NCBI GenBank assembly: GCA_038225955.1
Contig: JBBRQV010000127.1
Span: 1 to 9,530 of the forward strand
DNA length: 9,530 nucleotides
Direction of reading: 5' to 3'
Source of the DNA: JAFDZO01 sp038225955
GTDB taxonomy: Bacteria > Bacteroidota > Ignavibacteria > Tepidaquicellales > Tepidaquicellaceae
Both the position numbers and the translations under genes were made by a program. The notes below the pieces were generated by a model. The model made no database searches. It saw only the letters and a list, made by a program, of their open reading frames with translations, and was not told where the DNA came from. Shown here piece after piece: positions 1-7,137 of the stretch (position 1 is its first letter; each line of letters opens with the position of its first letter).

Positions 1-658
1 TCCACAAATTTGCGCTAATGATGATATTGGCGGATTTATGGTCGGCTGGCTTGGATATTCAGATACAACAGGCGCTACTTTAAATAACTTTGGTGTATAT
101 TGTCAGCGCATGAATTACTATGGCGCTCGTCAATGGTTCCCATCAACTCCCGGCGTTTCAGGGCATCCTAATGGAGTGCACGTTTGTGATGCACCAGGTG
201 ATAAACACTCAGTTTCAATGTGTAACAACAGAACTGTAACAGATGTCGGCGGCGCAGATTCAAGCGGCGTAATTCTTGTATGGACTGACGACAGAAATTT
301 CGGGATAACAGGTGAAGATATCTATGCTCAGCACATTAAATCAACATCTGAATTAGGTGATTTACAAGTTGGCGGACACAATGGAACACAAAGCGATAGA
401 TTTGTTTTGAAACAAAACAGCCCGAATCCTTTCAATCCATCAACAGTAATTTCATTCAGCTTACCGCAGAATGAATTTGTTACTGTAAAGATTTTTGACA
501 TGCTCGGCAGAGAAGTTGCAACATTGGTGAACAACCAAATGACTGCAGGTTCACACAGCGTAGTATGGAACGCAAACAATTTAACATCAGGCGCATACTT
601 CTATAAAATTTCAGCAGGAACATTTTCTGAAATAAAGAAGATGTTACTTATAAAATAA
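1..658 (+). CDS. Secreted repeat protein with C-terminal T9SS type A sorting domain (5' truncated)
   Basis: The reading frame is open from base 2, with no stop before the edge, so the gene begins upstream; the ATG at 38 is internal and should not be taken as the start. The visible 218 or so residues contain two related segments. The first runs GGFMVGWLGYS to GVYCQRMN; the second runs SGVILVWTDDR to DIYAQHI. This looks like a tandem exoprotein repeat of the form 'vivWtDyR...diYaQri'. The last ~85 residues are a type A T9SS sorting domain: QNSPNPFNPST, then IFDMLGREVATLVN, SGAYFYKIS and a basic end, KKMLLIK. In this family the domain directs export through the outer membrane and is usually removed there. 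The product is therefore probably extracellular or surface-bound. Its enzymatic role, if any, cannot be told from this fragment. The gene converges on rsmG and ends at a shared hairpin terminator. Confidence 0.9.
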   Translation, partial: PQICANDDIGGFMVGWLGYSDTTGATLNNFGVYCQRMNYYGARQWFPSTPGVSGHPNGVHVCDAPGDKHSVSMCNNRTVTDVGGADSSGVILVWTDDRNFGITGEDIYAQHIKSTSELGDLQVGGHNGTQSDRFVLKQNSPNPFNPSTVISFSLPQNEFVTVKIFDMLGREVATLVNNQMTAGSHSVVWNANNLTSGAYFYKISAGTFSEIKKMLLIK

Positions 659-688
659 GAAGTTCAAATTAATTTATACCCCTAAAAC

Positions 689-720
689 AAAGGCAGCCAA
701 TCGTAAGATGGCTGCCTTTT
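689..720. terminator. Bidirectional intrinsic terminator between the T9SS gene and rsmG
   Basis: A perfect 11-bp stem (689-699 with 709-719, core AGGCAGCCA/TGGCTGCCT) encloses a 9-base loop. It is followed by a T-rich tract on the plus strand; on the minus strand the complement of the upstream A-rich stretch gives T-rich sequence. It lies between convergent genes, 30 bases past the stop at 658 and 26 bases past the rsmG stop, so it can serve both. Confidence 0.88.
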
Positions 721-745
721 TAATTTTACATTATAGAAGTAATGA

Positions 746-1381
746 CTACGCTTTTATAACAATCAGTTTTTTATCTTCCACTCCATAATCTTCCATTCCT
801 TCATATAAAATAATTTTCGGTTTATCTCTCATATCGTGAAGCTCTTCGGAGATATCGCCGCCTTTAATTAAAATGTACTTGCCGTTTACGTGTAAAAAAT
901 CCTTGCCGAATTCTTTAACTTCTTTTATAGGCGCTACTGCTTTAGCGGTAACGTAATCGAATTTATGAATGTATTCTCTTTCAAGTGCAATCGTTTCAGC
1001 TCGTCCTGCAAGAGCAGTGATTTTCTTCAGTTCCATTTTTTCAATGATGTCTTTCACGACCATAATTTTCTTTGCAATTGAATCAACGAGAAGTATTCTT
1101 GAATCGGGGTAAAGTATTTTCAAAGGTATTCCGGGAAAGCCGCCGCCTGTGCCGATATCAACGATTGAAAATTTACCTTCAAGTTTGAACTTTGTAAGAA
1201 AGAAGATGGAGTTCAGAATATGATTTTCAATATTCTCTTGTTTGCGGGAAATGAGATTGATTTTAGAATTCCACTCCATTAAAAGCTTATTATATTCTAA
1301 AAAATTCTCATAAATATCAGAATTTGTAATATTCAGCTCTTTTTCCAGAAATTTCTTGAGTTTATCCAATATATTTAACAA
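746..1381 (-). CDS. rsmG: 16S rRNA (guanine-527-N7)-methyltransferase RsmG (GidB)
   Basis: RsmG transfers a methyl group from S-adenosylmethionine to N7 of G527 in the 530 loop of 16S rRNA, acting on the small subunit in the cytoplasm. Loss of this enzyme in other bacteria gives low-level streptomycin resistance. The 211-residue product has the usual family length. It shows the family landmarks in order: WNSKINLIS (37-45), the HILNS segment (54-58), the SAM-binding motif VDIGTGGGFPGIPL (74-87), the acidic LVDS (98-101), GRAE (126-129) and TAKAVA (145-150). The start at 1381 gives a normal N-terminal helix and has no clear ribosome-binding site. The gene is transcribed away from rplY across a 91-base divergent gap and ends at the terminator at 689-720. 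It stands alone here, without the mnmG (gidA) or parA neighbours it often has. Confidence 0.96.
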   Translation of the reverse strand: MLNILDKLKKFLEKELNITNSDIYENFLEYNKLLMEWNSKINLISRKQENIENHILNSIFFLTKFKLEGKFSIVDIGTGGGFPGIPLKILYPDSRILLVDSIAKKIMVVKDIIEKMELKKITALAGRAETIALEREYIHKFDYVTAKAVAPIKEVKEFGKDFLHVNGKYILIKGGDISEELHDMRDKPKIILYEGMEDYGVEDKKLIVIKA

Positions 1382-1472
1382 TTAAATTTCCCGAATTTAA
1401 CTAATATTTTGCATTGATTAAATTCACAAAATCCCTTATTTTAAAGTTTATTCATTTTTTAACTCATCAACT
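1382..1472. promoter_or_regulatory. Divergent promoter region between rsmG and rplY
   Basis: This 91-base, very AT-rich gap separates two genes transcribed outward, so promoters for both must lie in or near it. The stretch TAATATTTTG at 1402-1411 is near the Bacteroidota -7 consensus TAnnTTTG, but the spacing is off and no paired -33 element is clear. No exact promoter is called. Neither flanking start has a Shine-Dalgarno sequence. Confidence 0.5.
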
Positions 1473-2114
1473 ATGTCAGAAATTAATATAACGGCTGTAA
1501 AAAGAGAAGATTTCAAAGGCTCAGCCACGGTAAATTTTAGAAAAAGCGGTATGGTTCCGGGAATTTTCTACGGACATCCATCAGGCAATATTCCAATTGC
1601 CGTCAATGAATTAGCATTGAGACCTTTGATTTACACATCAGAATCACATGTGGTAAATCTTAATATAGAAGGCGTTAATGATAAATTTAATGCCATCATC
1701 AAAGACGTTCAGTTTCATCCTTTATCGGATAAGCCGATTCATTTTGACTTTCAGTCGTTAAGCGATGATAAAGAAATTCACATCGAGGTCCCTGTTCACC
1801 TGAACGGTAATCCTATCGGTGTAAGAGGCGGTGGTCTTTTACAGCACGTATATCACAAATTAGAAGTTATTTGTTTACCGAAGAATATCCCGGGAAGTAT
1901 TAACATAGATATTCTGAACCTTGATATAAATCAATCGATAAAGATAAGTGATTTACAGGAAAAATATAAAGATGTAAAATTCATAAATGATCCTCATGCT
2001 ACGGTAGTTGGTGTTATTGCTCCGAAAGTTTCTGAAGCTGTTGTTGGCGCAGATGGTGATGCTGCTAAAGAACCTGAAGTAGTTGCAAAGGGTAAGAAAG
2101 AAGACGCTAAATAA
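1473..2114 (+). CDS. rplY: 50S ribosomal protein bL25, long (CTC/TL5) form
   Basis: bL25 binds 5S rRNA in the central protuberance of the large ribosomal subunit. The 213-residue product is the two-domain CTC/TL5 form rather than the ~95-residue E. coli form. The N-terminal 5S-binding domain (about 1-95) carries the pattern G-x-R-x-S-G-x-VPGI-x-YG (ending near residue 34) and KDVQFHPLSDKPIHFDF (77-93). The C-terminal beta domain (about 100-185) starts VPVHLNGNPIGVRGGG and continues with HKLEVICLPKNIP. The last ~25 residues form a low-complexity Ala/Glu/Lys tail. The ATG at 1473 gives the expected N-terminus; the upstream bases are T/A-rich with no Shine-Dalgarno. The gene precedes pth, a pairing seen in many bacteria. 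A strong hairpin lies between the two. Confidence 0.96.
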   Translation: MSEINITAVKREDFKGSATVNFRKSGMVPGIFYGHPSGNIPIAVNELALRPLIYTSESHVVNLNIEGVNDKFNAIIKDVQFHPLSDKPIHFDFQSLSDDKEIHIEVPVHLNGNPIGVRGGGLLQHVYHKLEVICLPKNIPGSINIDILNLDINQSIKISDLQEKYKDVKFINDPHATVVGVIAPKVSEAVVGADGDAAKEPEVVAKGKKEDAK

Positions 2115-2184
2115 AGAAGCAAAGTAATAAAGTACTCCAGTAATATTCACATCTAAAATTTCATTTAAAATATTTATATTATAA

Positions 2185-2220
2185 TTCTCTTCTTTCCTTC
2201 GGGAAGGAAGAGAAGATTTT
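2185..2220 (+). terminator. TTCG-capped hairpin after rplY, probable terminator
   Basis: A 13-bp stem (2185-2197 with 2202-2214) contains one G-T pair and closes on the tetraloop TTCG at 2198-2201 with a C-G closing pair, the exceptionally stable UUCG class in RNA. It begins 71 bases after the rplY stop and is followed by GATTTTCT, a weak T tract. It is most likely the rplY terminator. It could instead be a 3' stabilising structure or partial attenuator if rplY and pth are co-transcribed. The rest of the 211-base gap (2115-2325) is AT-rich, with no recognisable gene or RNA. Confidence 0.65.
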
Positions 2221-2325
2221 CTAAGGCAATTTGGCACAAGTATTAAAATAGTTCCCAGCTGTTATTGATATAAGTTTTAGAAAATATTTAGTTCCGCTTC
2301 AAATCGGGATAAACAAAATTTAACA

Positions 2326-2910
2326 ATGAAATTAATCGCTGGTCTTGGCAACCCAGGTACTAAATACGAATTAAACCGTCACAACATAGGCTTCATAGTT
2401 CTTGATTTACTTTCCGACAATCTCGGCTTGACCTTTAAGGCAGGCAAAGGCGATTGGTTCTATGCCGAAGGAAAAATCGATAATGAAGACTTCATCCTGT
2501 TAAAGCCCACTACGTTCATGAATAACAGCGGAGCCGCTGTTAAGGAATTCGCAGACACTCACAATATAAAATATTCCGATATGCTTCTTATCTATGATGA
2601 CTTCCAGCTTCCGCTTGGAACAATCCGTGTAAGAAGAATGGGCTCAGACGGCGGGCATAACGGCATCAAAAATATAATTTATCATCTCAATACAATTGAA
2701 TTTCCTAGAATGAGAATCGGCATCGGCCCTGAAGAAATTATTAAGGGTGAAGATTATGTAGATTACGTTCTCTCGAATTTCACCGATGAAGAAATTGAAG
2801 TAATCAAACAGCTTCTGCCTCATTATTTTAACTGTATCATTGGCTATCTCACAAAAGATATTGTTCAAGTAATGAATGAGTACAACAGAAGCTTTATAGA
2901 AAAAGAATAA
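2326..2910 (+). CDS. pth: Peptidyl-tRNA hydrolase (Pth family)
   Basis: Pth cleaves the ester bond of peptidyl-tRNAs that drop off the ribosome, recycling tRNA; it is a soluble and usually essential enzyme. The 194-residue product matches the usual length. Family signatures are intact: AGLGNPGTKYELNRHNIGF at the N-terminus holds Asn9 and the catalytic His19 (His20 in E. coli). TTFMNNSG holds Asn66 (Asn68). YDDFQLPLG holds Asp91 (Asp93). GSDGGHNGIKNI holds Asn112 (Asn114). These equivalences come from motif alignment by eye. The ATG at 2326 puts the GLGNPG motif at the normal distance from the N-terminus; no Shine-Dalgarno is seen, only an A-rich leader (ACAAAATTTAACA). Downstream, hppA begins after 47 bases, so the two may be co-transcribed. 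Confidence 0.97.
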   Translation: MKLIAGLGNPGTKYELNRHNIGFIVLDLLSDNLGLTFKAGKGDWFYAEGKIDNEDFILLKPTTFMNNSGAAVKEFADTHNIKYSDMLLIYDDFQLPLGTIRVRRMGSDGGHNGIKNIIYHLNTIEFPRMRIGIGPEEIIKGEDYVDYVLSNFTDEEIEVIKQLLPHYFNCIIGYLTKDIVQVMNEYNRSFIEKE

Positions 2911-2940
2911 AGCAAAAAATTACTTGCTGCTTTAATTTTA
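2908..2940 (+). terminator. Weak hairpin in the pth-hppA gap (possible partial terminator)
   Basis: TAAAGCA (2908-2914, including the pth stop codon) can pair with TGCTTTA (2928-2934) across a 13-base loop, and ATTTTA follows. The stem is AT-rich and short, so it may only attenuate readthrough into hppA or may do nothing. Confidence 0.25.
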
Positions 2941-2957
2941 TCAAAAACAAAATATAC

Positions 2958-5399
2958 ATGAAAAAAAACTTATTACTCTCTATTTTAATGGTATTGGTGC
3001 TGCCTGTGTTTGCATTTGCAAGCGAAGCCGACCTTAAAATTCCCGAGTTCTCGGCTGCCCAGAATCAGTATCTATATATGGGATTTGCTGTGTGTGTGCT
3101 GGGTTTACTTTTTGCTTTAATGCAGTTCATTAAAGTAAAAAAACTTCCTGCGCACAAATCAATGCTGGATGTTTCACAGATAATTTTTGAAACCTGTAAA
3201 ACTTATCTTGTTCAGCAGGGAAAATTCTTGCTTATTCTTTTTGTTATTATCGGTTCTATCATCGGATTTTATTTCGGATTCCTTCAGCATCAATCTGCCG
3301 GCGGTGTAGCACTTATCCTTTCATGGACAGTCATCGGTATTCTTGGTTCTTATGGTGTAGCATGGTTTGGTATAAGAATGAACACACTCGCTAACTCACG
3401 TATGGCTTTTGCTTCTTTAAAAAGAAGACCATTAAACTTATTGAACATTCCGCTTGATGCAGGTATGTCAATCGGTGTTATGCTCATTTGTATCGAGCTT
3501 TTCTTAATGCTTATCATTCTTCTGTTCGTTCCACGTGAGCTTGCAGGAGCTTCATTTATAGGTTTTGCAATCGGTGAATCTCTCGGAGCATCTGCTCTTA
3601 GAATTGCCGGCGGTATCTTCACAAAGATTGCTGATATCGGTTCTGACTTAATGAAAGTTGTTTTCAAAATTAAAGAAGATGATCCTCGTAACCCGGGTGT
3701 TATCGCCGATTGTACAGGTGATAATGCAGGTGACTCAGTAGGACCAACAGCTGATGGTTTTGAAACATACGGTGTAACAGGTGTTGCGCTTATTTCATTC
3801 ATCGTTCTCGCAGTTACAGGCGCGGGATTCCAGGCAGAGTTACTTGTTTGGATTTTCGTTATGCGTGTGCTTATGATTCTTACATCCATAGTTGCATTCT
3901 ATATTAATAAAGCTATTTCAACCGCAAAATATTCTAAAGTTGAAGACCTTGATTTTGAGAAACCATTAACATCTTTGGTTTGGATTACTTCTATACTTTC
4001 CATACTTGTTACCTTCGCAGTATCTTATGTTCTAATAGGTCATCTTGCGAATAATTTATGGATGACACTTTCTATTATTATTTCATGCGGTACTCTTGGT
4101 GCTGCTCTTATTCCTGAGTTTACGAAAATTTTCACATCTCCGAAATCAGCTCACGTACAGGAAGTTGTCGAGTCTTCTAAAGAAGGCGGCGCTTCACTTA
4201 CGATTCTTTCCGGTCTTGTTGCAGGTAACTTTTCTGCATTCTGGAAAGGAATGGTTTTCTTCGGTCTGATGTTTGCTGCTTATTTTACTTCACACAGTAT
4301 TAACGTTATAGGTCAGCCGGAAATTATGATTTATCCTGCTATCTTTGCATTCGGTCTTGTTGCATTCGGATTCCTTGGTATGGGTCCTGTAACAATAGCA
4401 GTTGATTCATACGGTCCTGTTACAGATAATGCACAATCGATTTACGAATTATCACTTATCGAAGAAGATAAAGAAAAGAACGGCGCAGATATCGAAAGAG
4501 ATTTCGGTTTCAAACCTGACTGGGAGAAAGCAAAACTGTACCTCGAAGAAAACGATGGCGCAGGAAATACTTTCAAGGCTACTGCAAAACCTGTTCTTAT
4601 CGGAACGGCTGTTGTGGGCGCTACAACTATGATATTCTCATTAATTCTCGTATTAAAAAATACTTTAGGATTTGAACCTGAACTTGTTCTTAACTTATTA
4701 AATCCTTGGTCGCTTCTTGGTTTCTTATGTGGCGGCGCAGTAATTTATTGGTTCACAGGCGCATCTACACAGGCAGTAACAGTGGGCGCTTACAGGGCAG
4801 TTGAATATATTAAGAAAAATATTAACCTTGATGAAAATGCAGATATGACTGCATCAACAGAGAAGTCTAAAGAAGTTGTGAAGATTTGTACTGAGTACGC
4901 GCAAAAAGGTATGTTCAATATCTTTATCGCTGTGTTCTGTTTCGCGCTTGCATTTGCAATGTTCTCAGCCCCTGCGGATTTAGTTCCCGGAATGGATTTG
5001 AAAGCAAAGATTGCTGCATCCGCTCCGACATGTTTCTTTATTGCTTACCTTATTTCAATAGCAGTAATCGGTTTATTCCAAGCTCTCTTCATGGCTAATG
5101 CCGGCGGCGCATGGGATAATGCCAAGAAAGTTGTTGAAACAGATTTAAGAATGAAGGGCACACCGCTTCACGATGCAACAATTGTTGGTGATACTGTTGG
5201 TGATCCTTTTAAAGATACATCTTCAGTAGCATTAAATCCGATAATTAAGTTCACAACATTGTTCGGACTTCTTGCGATGGAAATTGCAATCAGCGAAAGC
5301 TTCAGAGCTTATGCTCCGAAAGTCGGATTAATTTTCTTTGTTATCGCTCTTATCTTCGTATGGCGTTCATTCTACAAGATGAGAATTAAAAGCAACTAA
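2958..5399 (+). CDS. hppA: Membrane-bound proton-translocating pyrophosphatase, divergent subfamily
   Basis: This enzyme hydrolyses pyrophosphate and pumps cations, here probably H+, across the cytoplasmic membrane. The 813-residue, highly hydrophobic product has about 16 membrane segments. The catalytic set is present by motif alignment: Arg215, Lys223, Asp226 and Asp230 (TKIADIGSDL), Glu240, the block EDDPRNPGVIAD with Asp251, Asp255 and Asp259, Asp483 (AVDSYGPVTDNA), Asn537 (GNTF), Asp720 and Lys723 (GGAWDNAKK), and Asp745, Asp749, Lys752 and Asp753 (GDTVGDPFKDTSS). GNTFKA carries Lys540, the lysine that replaces K+ in K+-independent pumps. The enzyme departs from typical family members. 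The DVGADLVGKVE signature reads DIGSDLMKVVF, with one residue fewer before EDDPRNP, and there is a charged loop of about 20 extra residues near 500-535. These traits recall the distantly related Na+-regulated H+-pumping group described from Chlorobium limicola. The N-terminus also resembles a signal peptide (AFAFA-SEAD, about residue 21). The start has no Shine-Dalgarno. Confidence 0.94.
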   Translation: MKKNLLLSILMVLVLPVFAFASEADLKIPEFSAAQNQYLYMGFAVCVLGLLFALMQFIKVKKLPAHKSMLDVSQIIFETCKTYLVQQGKFLLILFVIIGSIIGFYFGFLQHQSAGGVALILSWTVIGILGSYGVAWFGIRMNTLANSRMAFASLKRRPLNLLNIPLDAGMSIGVMLICIELFLMLIILLFVPRELAGASFIGFAIGESLGASALRIAGGIFTKIADIGSDLMKVVFKIKEDDPRNPGVIADCTGDNAGDSVGPTADGFETYGVTGVALISFIVLAVTGAGFQAELLVWIFVMRVLMILTSIVAFYINKAISTAKYSKVEDLDFEKPLTSLVWITSILSILVTFAVSYVLIGHLANNLWMTLSIIISCGTLGAALIPEFTKIFTSPKSAHVQEVVESSKEGGASLTILSGLVAGNFSAFWKGMVFFGLMFAAYFTSHSINVIGQPEIMIYPAIFAFGLVAFGFLGMGPVTIAVDSYGPVTDNAQSIYELSLIEEDKEKNGADIERDFGFKPDWEKAKLYLEENDGAGNTFKATAKPVLIGTAVVGATTMIFSLILVLKNTLGFEPELVLNLLNPWSLLGFLCGGAVIYWFTGASTQAVTVGAYRAVEYIKKNINLDENADMTASTEKSKEVVKICTEYAQKGMFNIFIAVFCFALAFAMFSAPADLVPGMDLKAKIAASAPTCFFIAYLISIAVIGLFQALFMANAGGAWDNAKKVVETDLRMKGTPLHDATIVGDTVGDPFKDTSSVALNPIIKFTTLFGLLAMEIAISESFRAYAPKVGLIFFVIALIFVWRSFYKMRIKSN

Positions 5400-5451
5400 T
5401 TCATTTAGAATTATAAATTCTGAATTATAAAAAGAGTCACTGTTATAAAAC

Positions 5452-5490
5452 AAACCCTCACACTTCGCTGGCGAATTGTGAGGGTTTTTT
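5452..5490. terminator. Bidirectional intrinsic terminator between hppA and the 487-residue gene
   Basis: AAACCCTCACA (5452-5462) pairs perfectly with TGTGAGGGTTT (5477-5487). After one mismatch, an inner TTCG/CGAA stem (5464-5467 with 5472-5475) closes on a 4-base loop. A run of T follows on the plus strand, and the complement of the upstream A-rich sequence gives T-rich sequence on the minus strand. It lies between convergent genes. A small extra palindrome, AGAATT-ATA-AATTCT, lies upstream at 5407-5421. Confidence 0.92.
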
Positions 5491-5524
5491 GTTTTTAGTA
5501 ATGAAATTTATTTTAATTTATGCA

Positions 5525-6988
5525 TTAACGAGCTTGCGGATTTTTTGCAGTTATATTATTTACGTGCCTAATAATCCATCTGCTGTAACCCGCTTCTTTT
5601 CTATCTTTAAAGAAAAATTTTAATTCATTCAAATCTTTCTTCCCGGATTTATATTTAATAATAAATCCTACATTCTTTAGATATTCGCTTACTGCTTTTT
5701 TTGTAAATGGTGGAATTTTTTCATGATGTTTTATATACTGCTTCATCTTTTCCATTTCAGTTATAATTTCATCTATCATATCAAGAAAAAAATATCCTCT
5801 TATGGAATGAATGCCGGAGTCAAGATAGTGCATATAATTTTTTTTCCTTACTTTACGCAAAAAGCTTAATGCCTTCTCGTAATTATTTTCTTCCAGCGTC
5901 ACAATTCCCATCCCTATATTATATTCATCTTCTCTGTAAACTTCAGGAACCAGCCTGATATTGTTCTGAATAAAATTCTTCACCCATTCCAGTTTGCCAA
6001 CTCTCATCCCAATAATAACATAATCGCGAAAATTATTTACGGGCATATTATACTCTGTCAGCTCTTCATAATATCCGGTTTCAAGCTTCTCATTAATTAA
6101 TTCAAAAAGTTCATTATAGTATTCATACTTGCCAATGTTAGTCTGGTTAATACAAAAAGTTAGAAAAATAAAATATAAAAACTGGTTTGATTCCTTGTCA
6201 TAATTTTCAATATTCTTCTTATGTAATTTTCTTGCTATAAAATATGATTCATTATCCTTTGGGTTTTGCATTCCTTTGTAAATGTTATAATGAATTGTTA
6301 ATATATCCGCCGCCTTGCTGTCTTGCTTTTTGATAATATCAAAAAGATTTTCTACATCAATCTTTTTTATAAGTTCAGTAACAATCGGAATATTAGGTTC
6401 GTATCCATTACGTCTTTGCTGATTATACTCAAATAAATGTTGAAAAATATTAATCAGTAAATCTATGATTGAAAAATCTAATTTCTTTATATAAGCATCC
6501 TGAAATTTTGCATATTCACCGTTCTTGAAATAAAACTTATACAACGGGTCGTAAATCTCTTTTAAAATATTTGAAGTCCACAAATTATATTTCTTTTGGT
6601 GGGTGTGTTTATAAACTGAGTTGTAAGTGTATTGAAACAATTTTTCGGAATTTCTATCCGAAAATATTTTTAGAAGCAGTTTTTTTCTTTGCTGTTCATC
6701 TTTTTCTATTTCTTTAGTAATAAGGTACATTTCGCATATTTTATAAAGCTCTGATAGACGGTTAAGCAGCGTACTTTTGTTGAAGTCCGTTTTTTCTTTT
6801 AGCTGATTTATAAACTCATCATTATCTATCTTTTGAATCCCTTTACTGTAAACATCAAGCACCTGCGAAAAAAATTTATTATACTCTCTTTCTCCCGAAT
6901 AATACTTTGAATCGATAAATTTTTCGAACTCGAAAACATCGTCAAATGAAAATAAAGATAAAATTTGTATAATCTTGAAATTTACCAT
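5525..6988 (-). CDS. Uncharacterised helical (TPR-like) 487-residue protein
   Basis: I cannot assign a function. The 487-residue product has no signal peptide and no membrane segment, so it is probably cytoplasmic. It is rich in Lys, Glu, Tyr, Phe, Asn and Ile, and reads as a chain of amphipathic helices. One stretch resembles a TPR-type helix pair: GMGIVTLEENNYEKALSFLRKV (about 359-380), where the 'NYEKAL' pattern is the typical second-helix start. The N-terminus (IQILSLFSFDDVFEFEKFIDSKYY, about 7-30) resembles the opening of a recurrent hypothetical family in Bacteroidota/Ignavibacteria, 'LL..LS..EF..F.KFI.SPYFN'; this resemblance is from memory and unverified. The C-terminal half contains LKFFFKDRKEAGYSRWIIRHV. 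The gene is monocistronic, ends at a strong shared terminator and diverges from the YCF48 gene. No catalytic motif is recognised; a scaffold or regulatory role is only a guess. Confidence 0.85.
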   Translation of the reverse strand: MVNFKIIQILSLFSFDDVFEFEKFIDSKYYSGEREYNKFFSQVLDVYSKGIQKIDNDEFINQLKEKTDFNKSTLLNRLSELYKICEMYLITKEIEKDEQQRKKLLLKIFSDRNSEKLFQYTYNSVYKHTHQKKYNLWTSNILKEIYDPLYKFYFKNGEYAKFQDAYIKKLDFSIIDLLINIFQHLFEYNQQRRNGYEPNIPIVTELIKKIDVENLFDIIKKQDSKAADILTIHYNIYKGMQNPKDNESYFIARKLHKKNIENYDKESNQFLYFIFLTFCINQTNIGKYEYYNELFELINEKLETGYYEELTEYNMPVNNFRDYVIIGMRVGKLEWVKNFIQNNIRLVPEVYREDEYNIGMGIVTLEENNYEKALSFLRKVRKKNYMHYLDSGIHSIRGYFFLDMIDEIITEMEKMKQYIKHHEKIPPFTKKAVSEYLKNVGFIIKYKSGKKDLNELKFFFKDRKEAGYSRWIIRHVNNITAKNPQAR

Positions 6989-6989
6989 T

Positions 6990-7064
6990 GGTGAAGATTT
7001 TTGACCCTTTTATTAATTACATCAAAAAAATGAATGTTTTTAGTCAATTATATGGTGAAGATTT
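6990..7064. repeat. 11-bp direct repeat GGTGAAGATTT, two copies 64 bp apart
   Basis: The copies lie at about 6990-7000 and 7054-7064, each preceded by AT or ATT, in the gap between the divergent minus-strand 487-residue gene and the YCF48 gene. The first copy abuts the start codon of the 487-residue gene. Possible protein-binding sites, or chance in AT-rich DNA. Positions may be off by one. Confidence 0.4.
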
Positions 7065-7137
7065 GCATTTTTTAAATTTGCTTAAGTTAAAGAATGCGTA
7101 TAATTTTAAACCAACTGATGAGTTACTGCAGATTTAA
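7030..7137 (+). CDS. Possible 35-residue small ORF in the divergent intergenic region
   Basis: An ATG preceded by ATCAAAAAA opens a 35-codon frame ending TAA at 7135-7137. The product begins MNVFSQLYGEDLHFLNLL and ends KPTDELLQI. It mixes hydrophobic and charged residues, has no membrane segment or signal, and matches nothing I know. It could be a small protein, a leader peptide for the YCF48 gene starting 79 bases later, or a chance frame in promoter DNA. Its A-rich upstream sequence resembles that of the other starts here, which is weak support. Confidence 0.22.
   Translation: MNVFSQLYGEDLHFLNLLKLKNAYNFKPTDELLQI

Noticed and set aside
1953..2237. 94-codon minus-strand frame over the rplY 3' end
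   Set aside because: It is antisense to the bL25 tail and runs through the hairpin at 2185-2214. The Phe/Asn/Ile-rich product has no family resemblance.
2231..2248. Possible sigma-54 promoter (TTGGCAC at 2231-2237) upstream of pth
   Set aside because: The -24 half is good, but the -12 half reads TTAAA instead of TTGCA and lacks the required GC. Pth is not a usual sigma-54 target.
3350..3889. 179-codon open frame on the minus strand inside hppA
   Set aside because: It lies antisense to highly conserved catalytic motifs of hppA. Its Pro/Ser/Ile-rich composition is what the complement of that gene gives; such shadow frames are common opposite this gene.
4402..4632. 76-codon plus-strand frame within hppA
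   Set aside because: It is out of frame with an intact conserved gene and shows no recognisable features.
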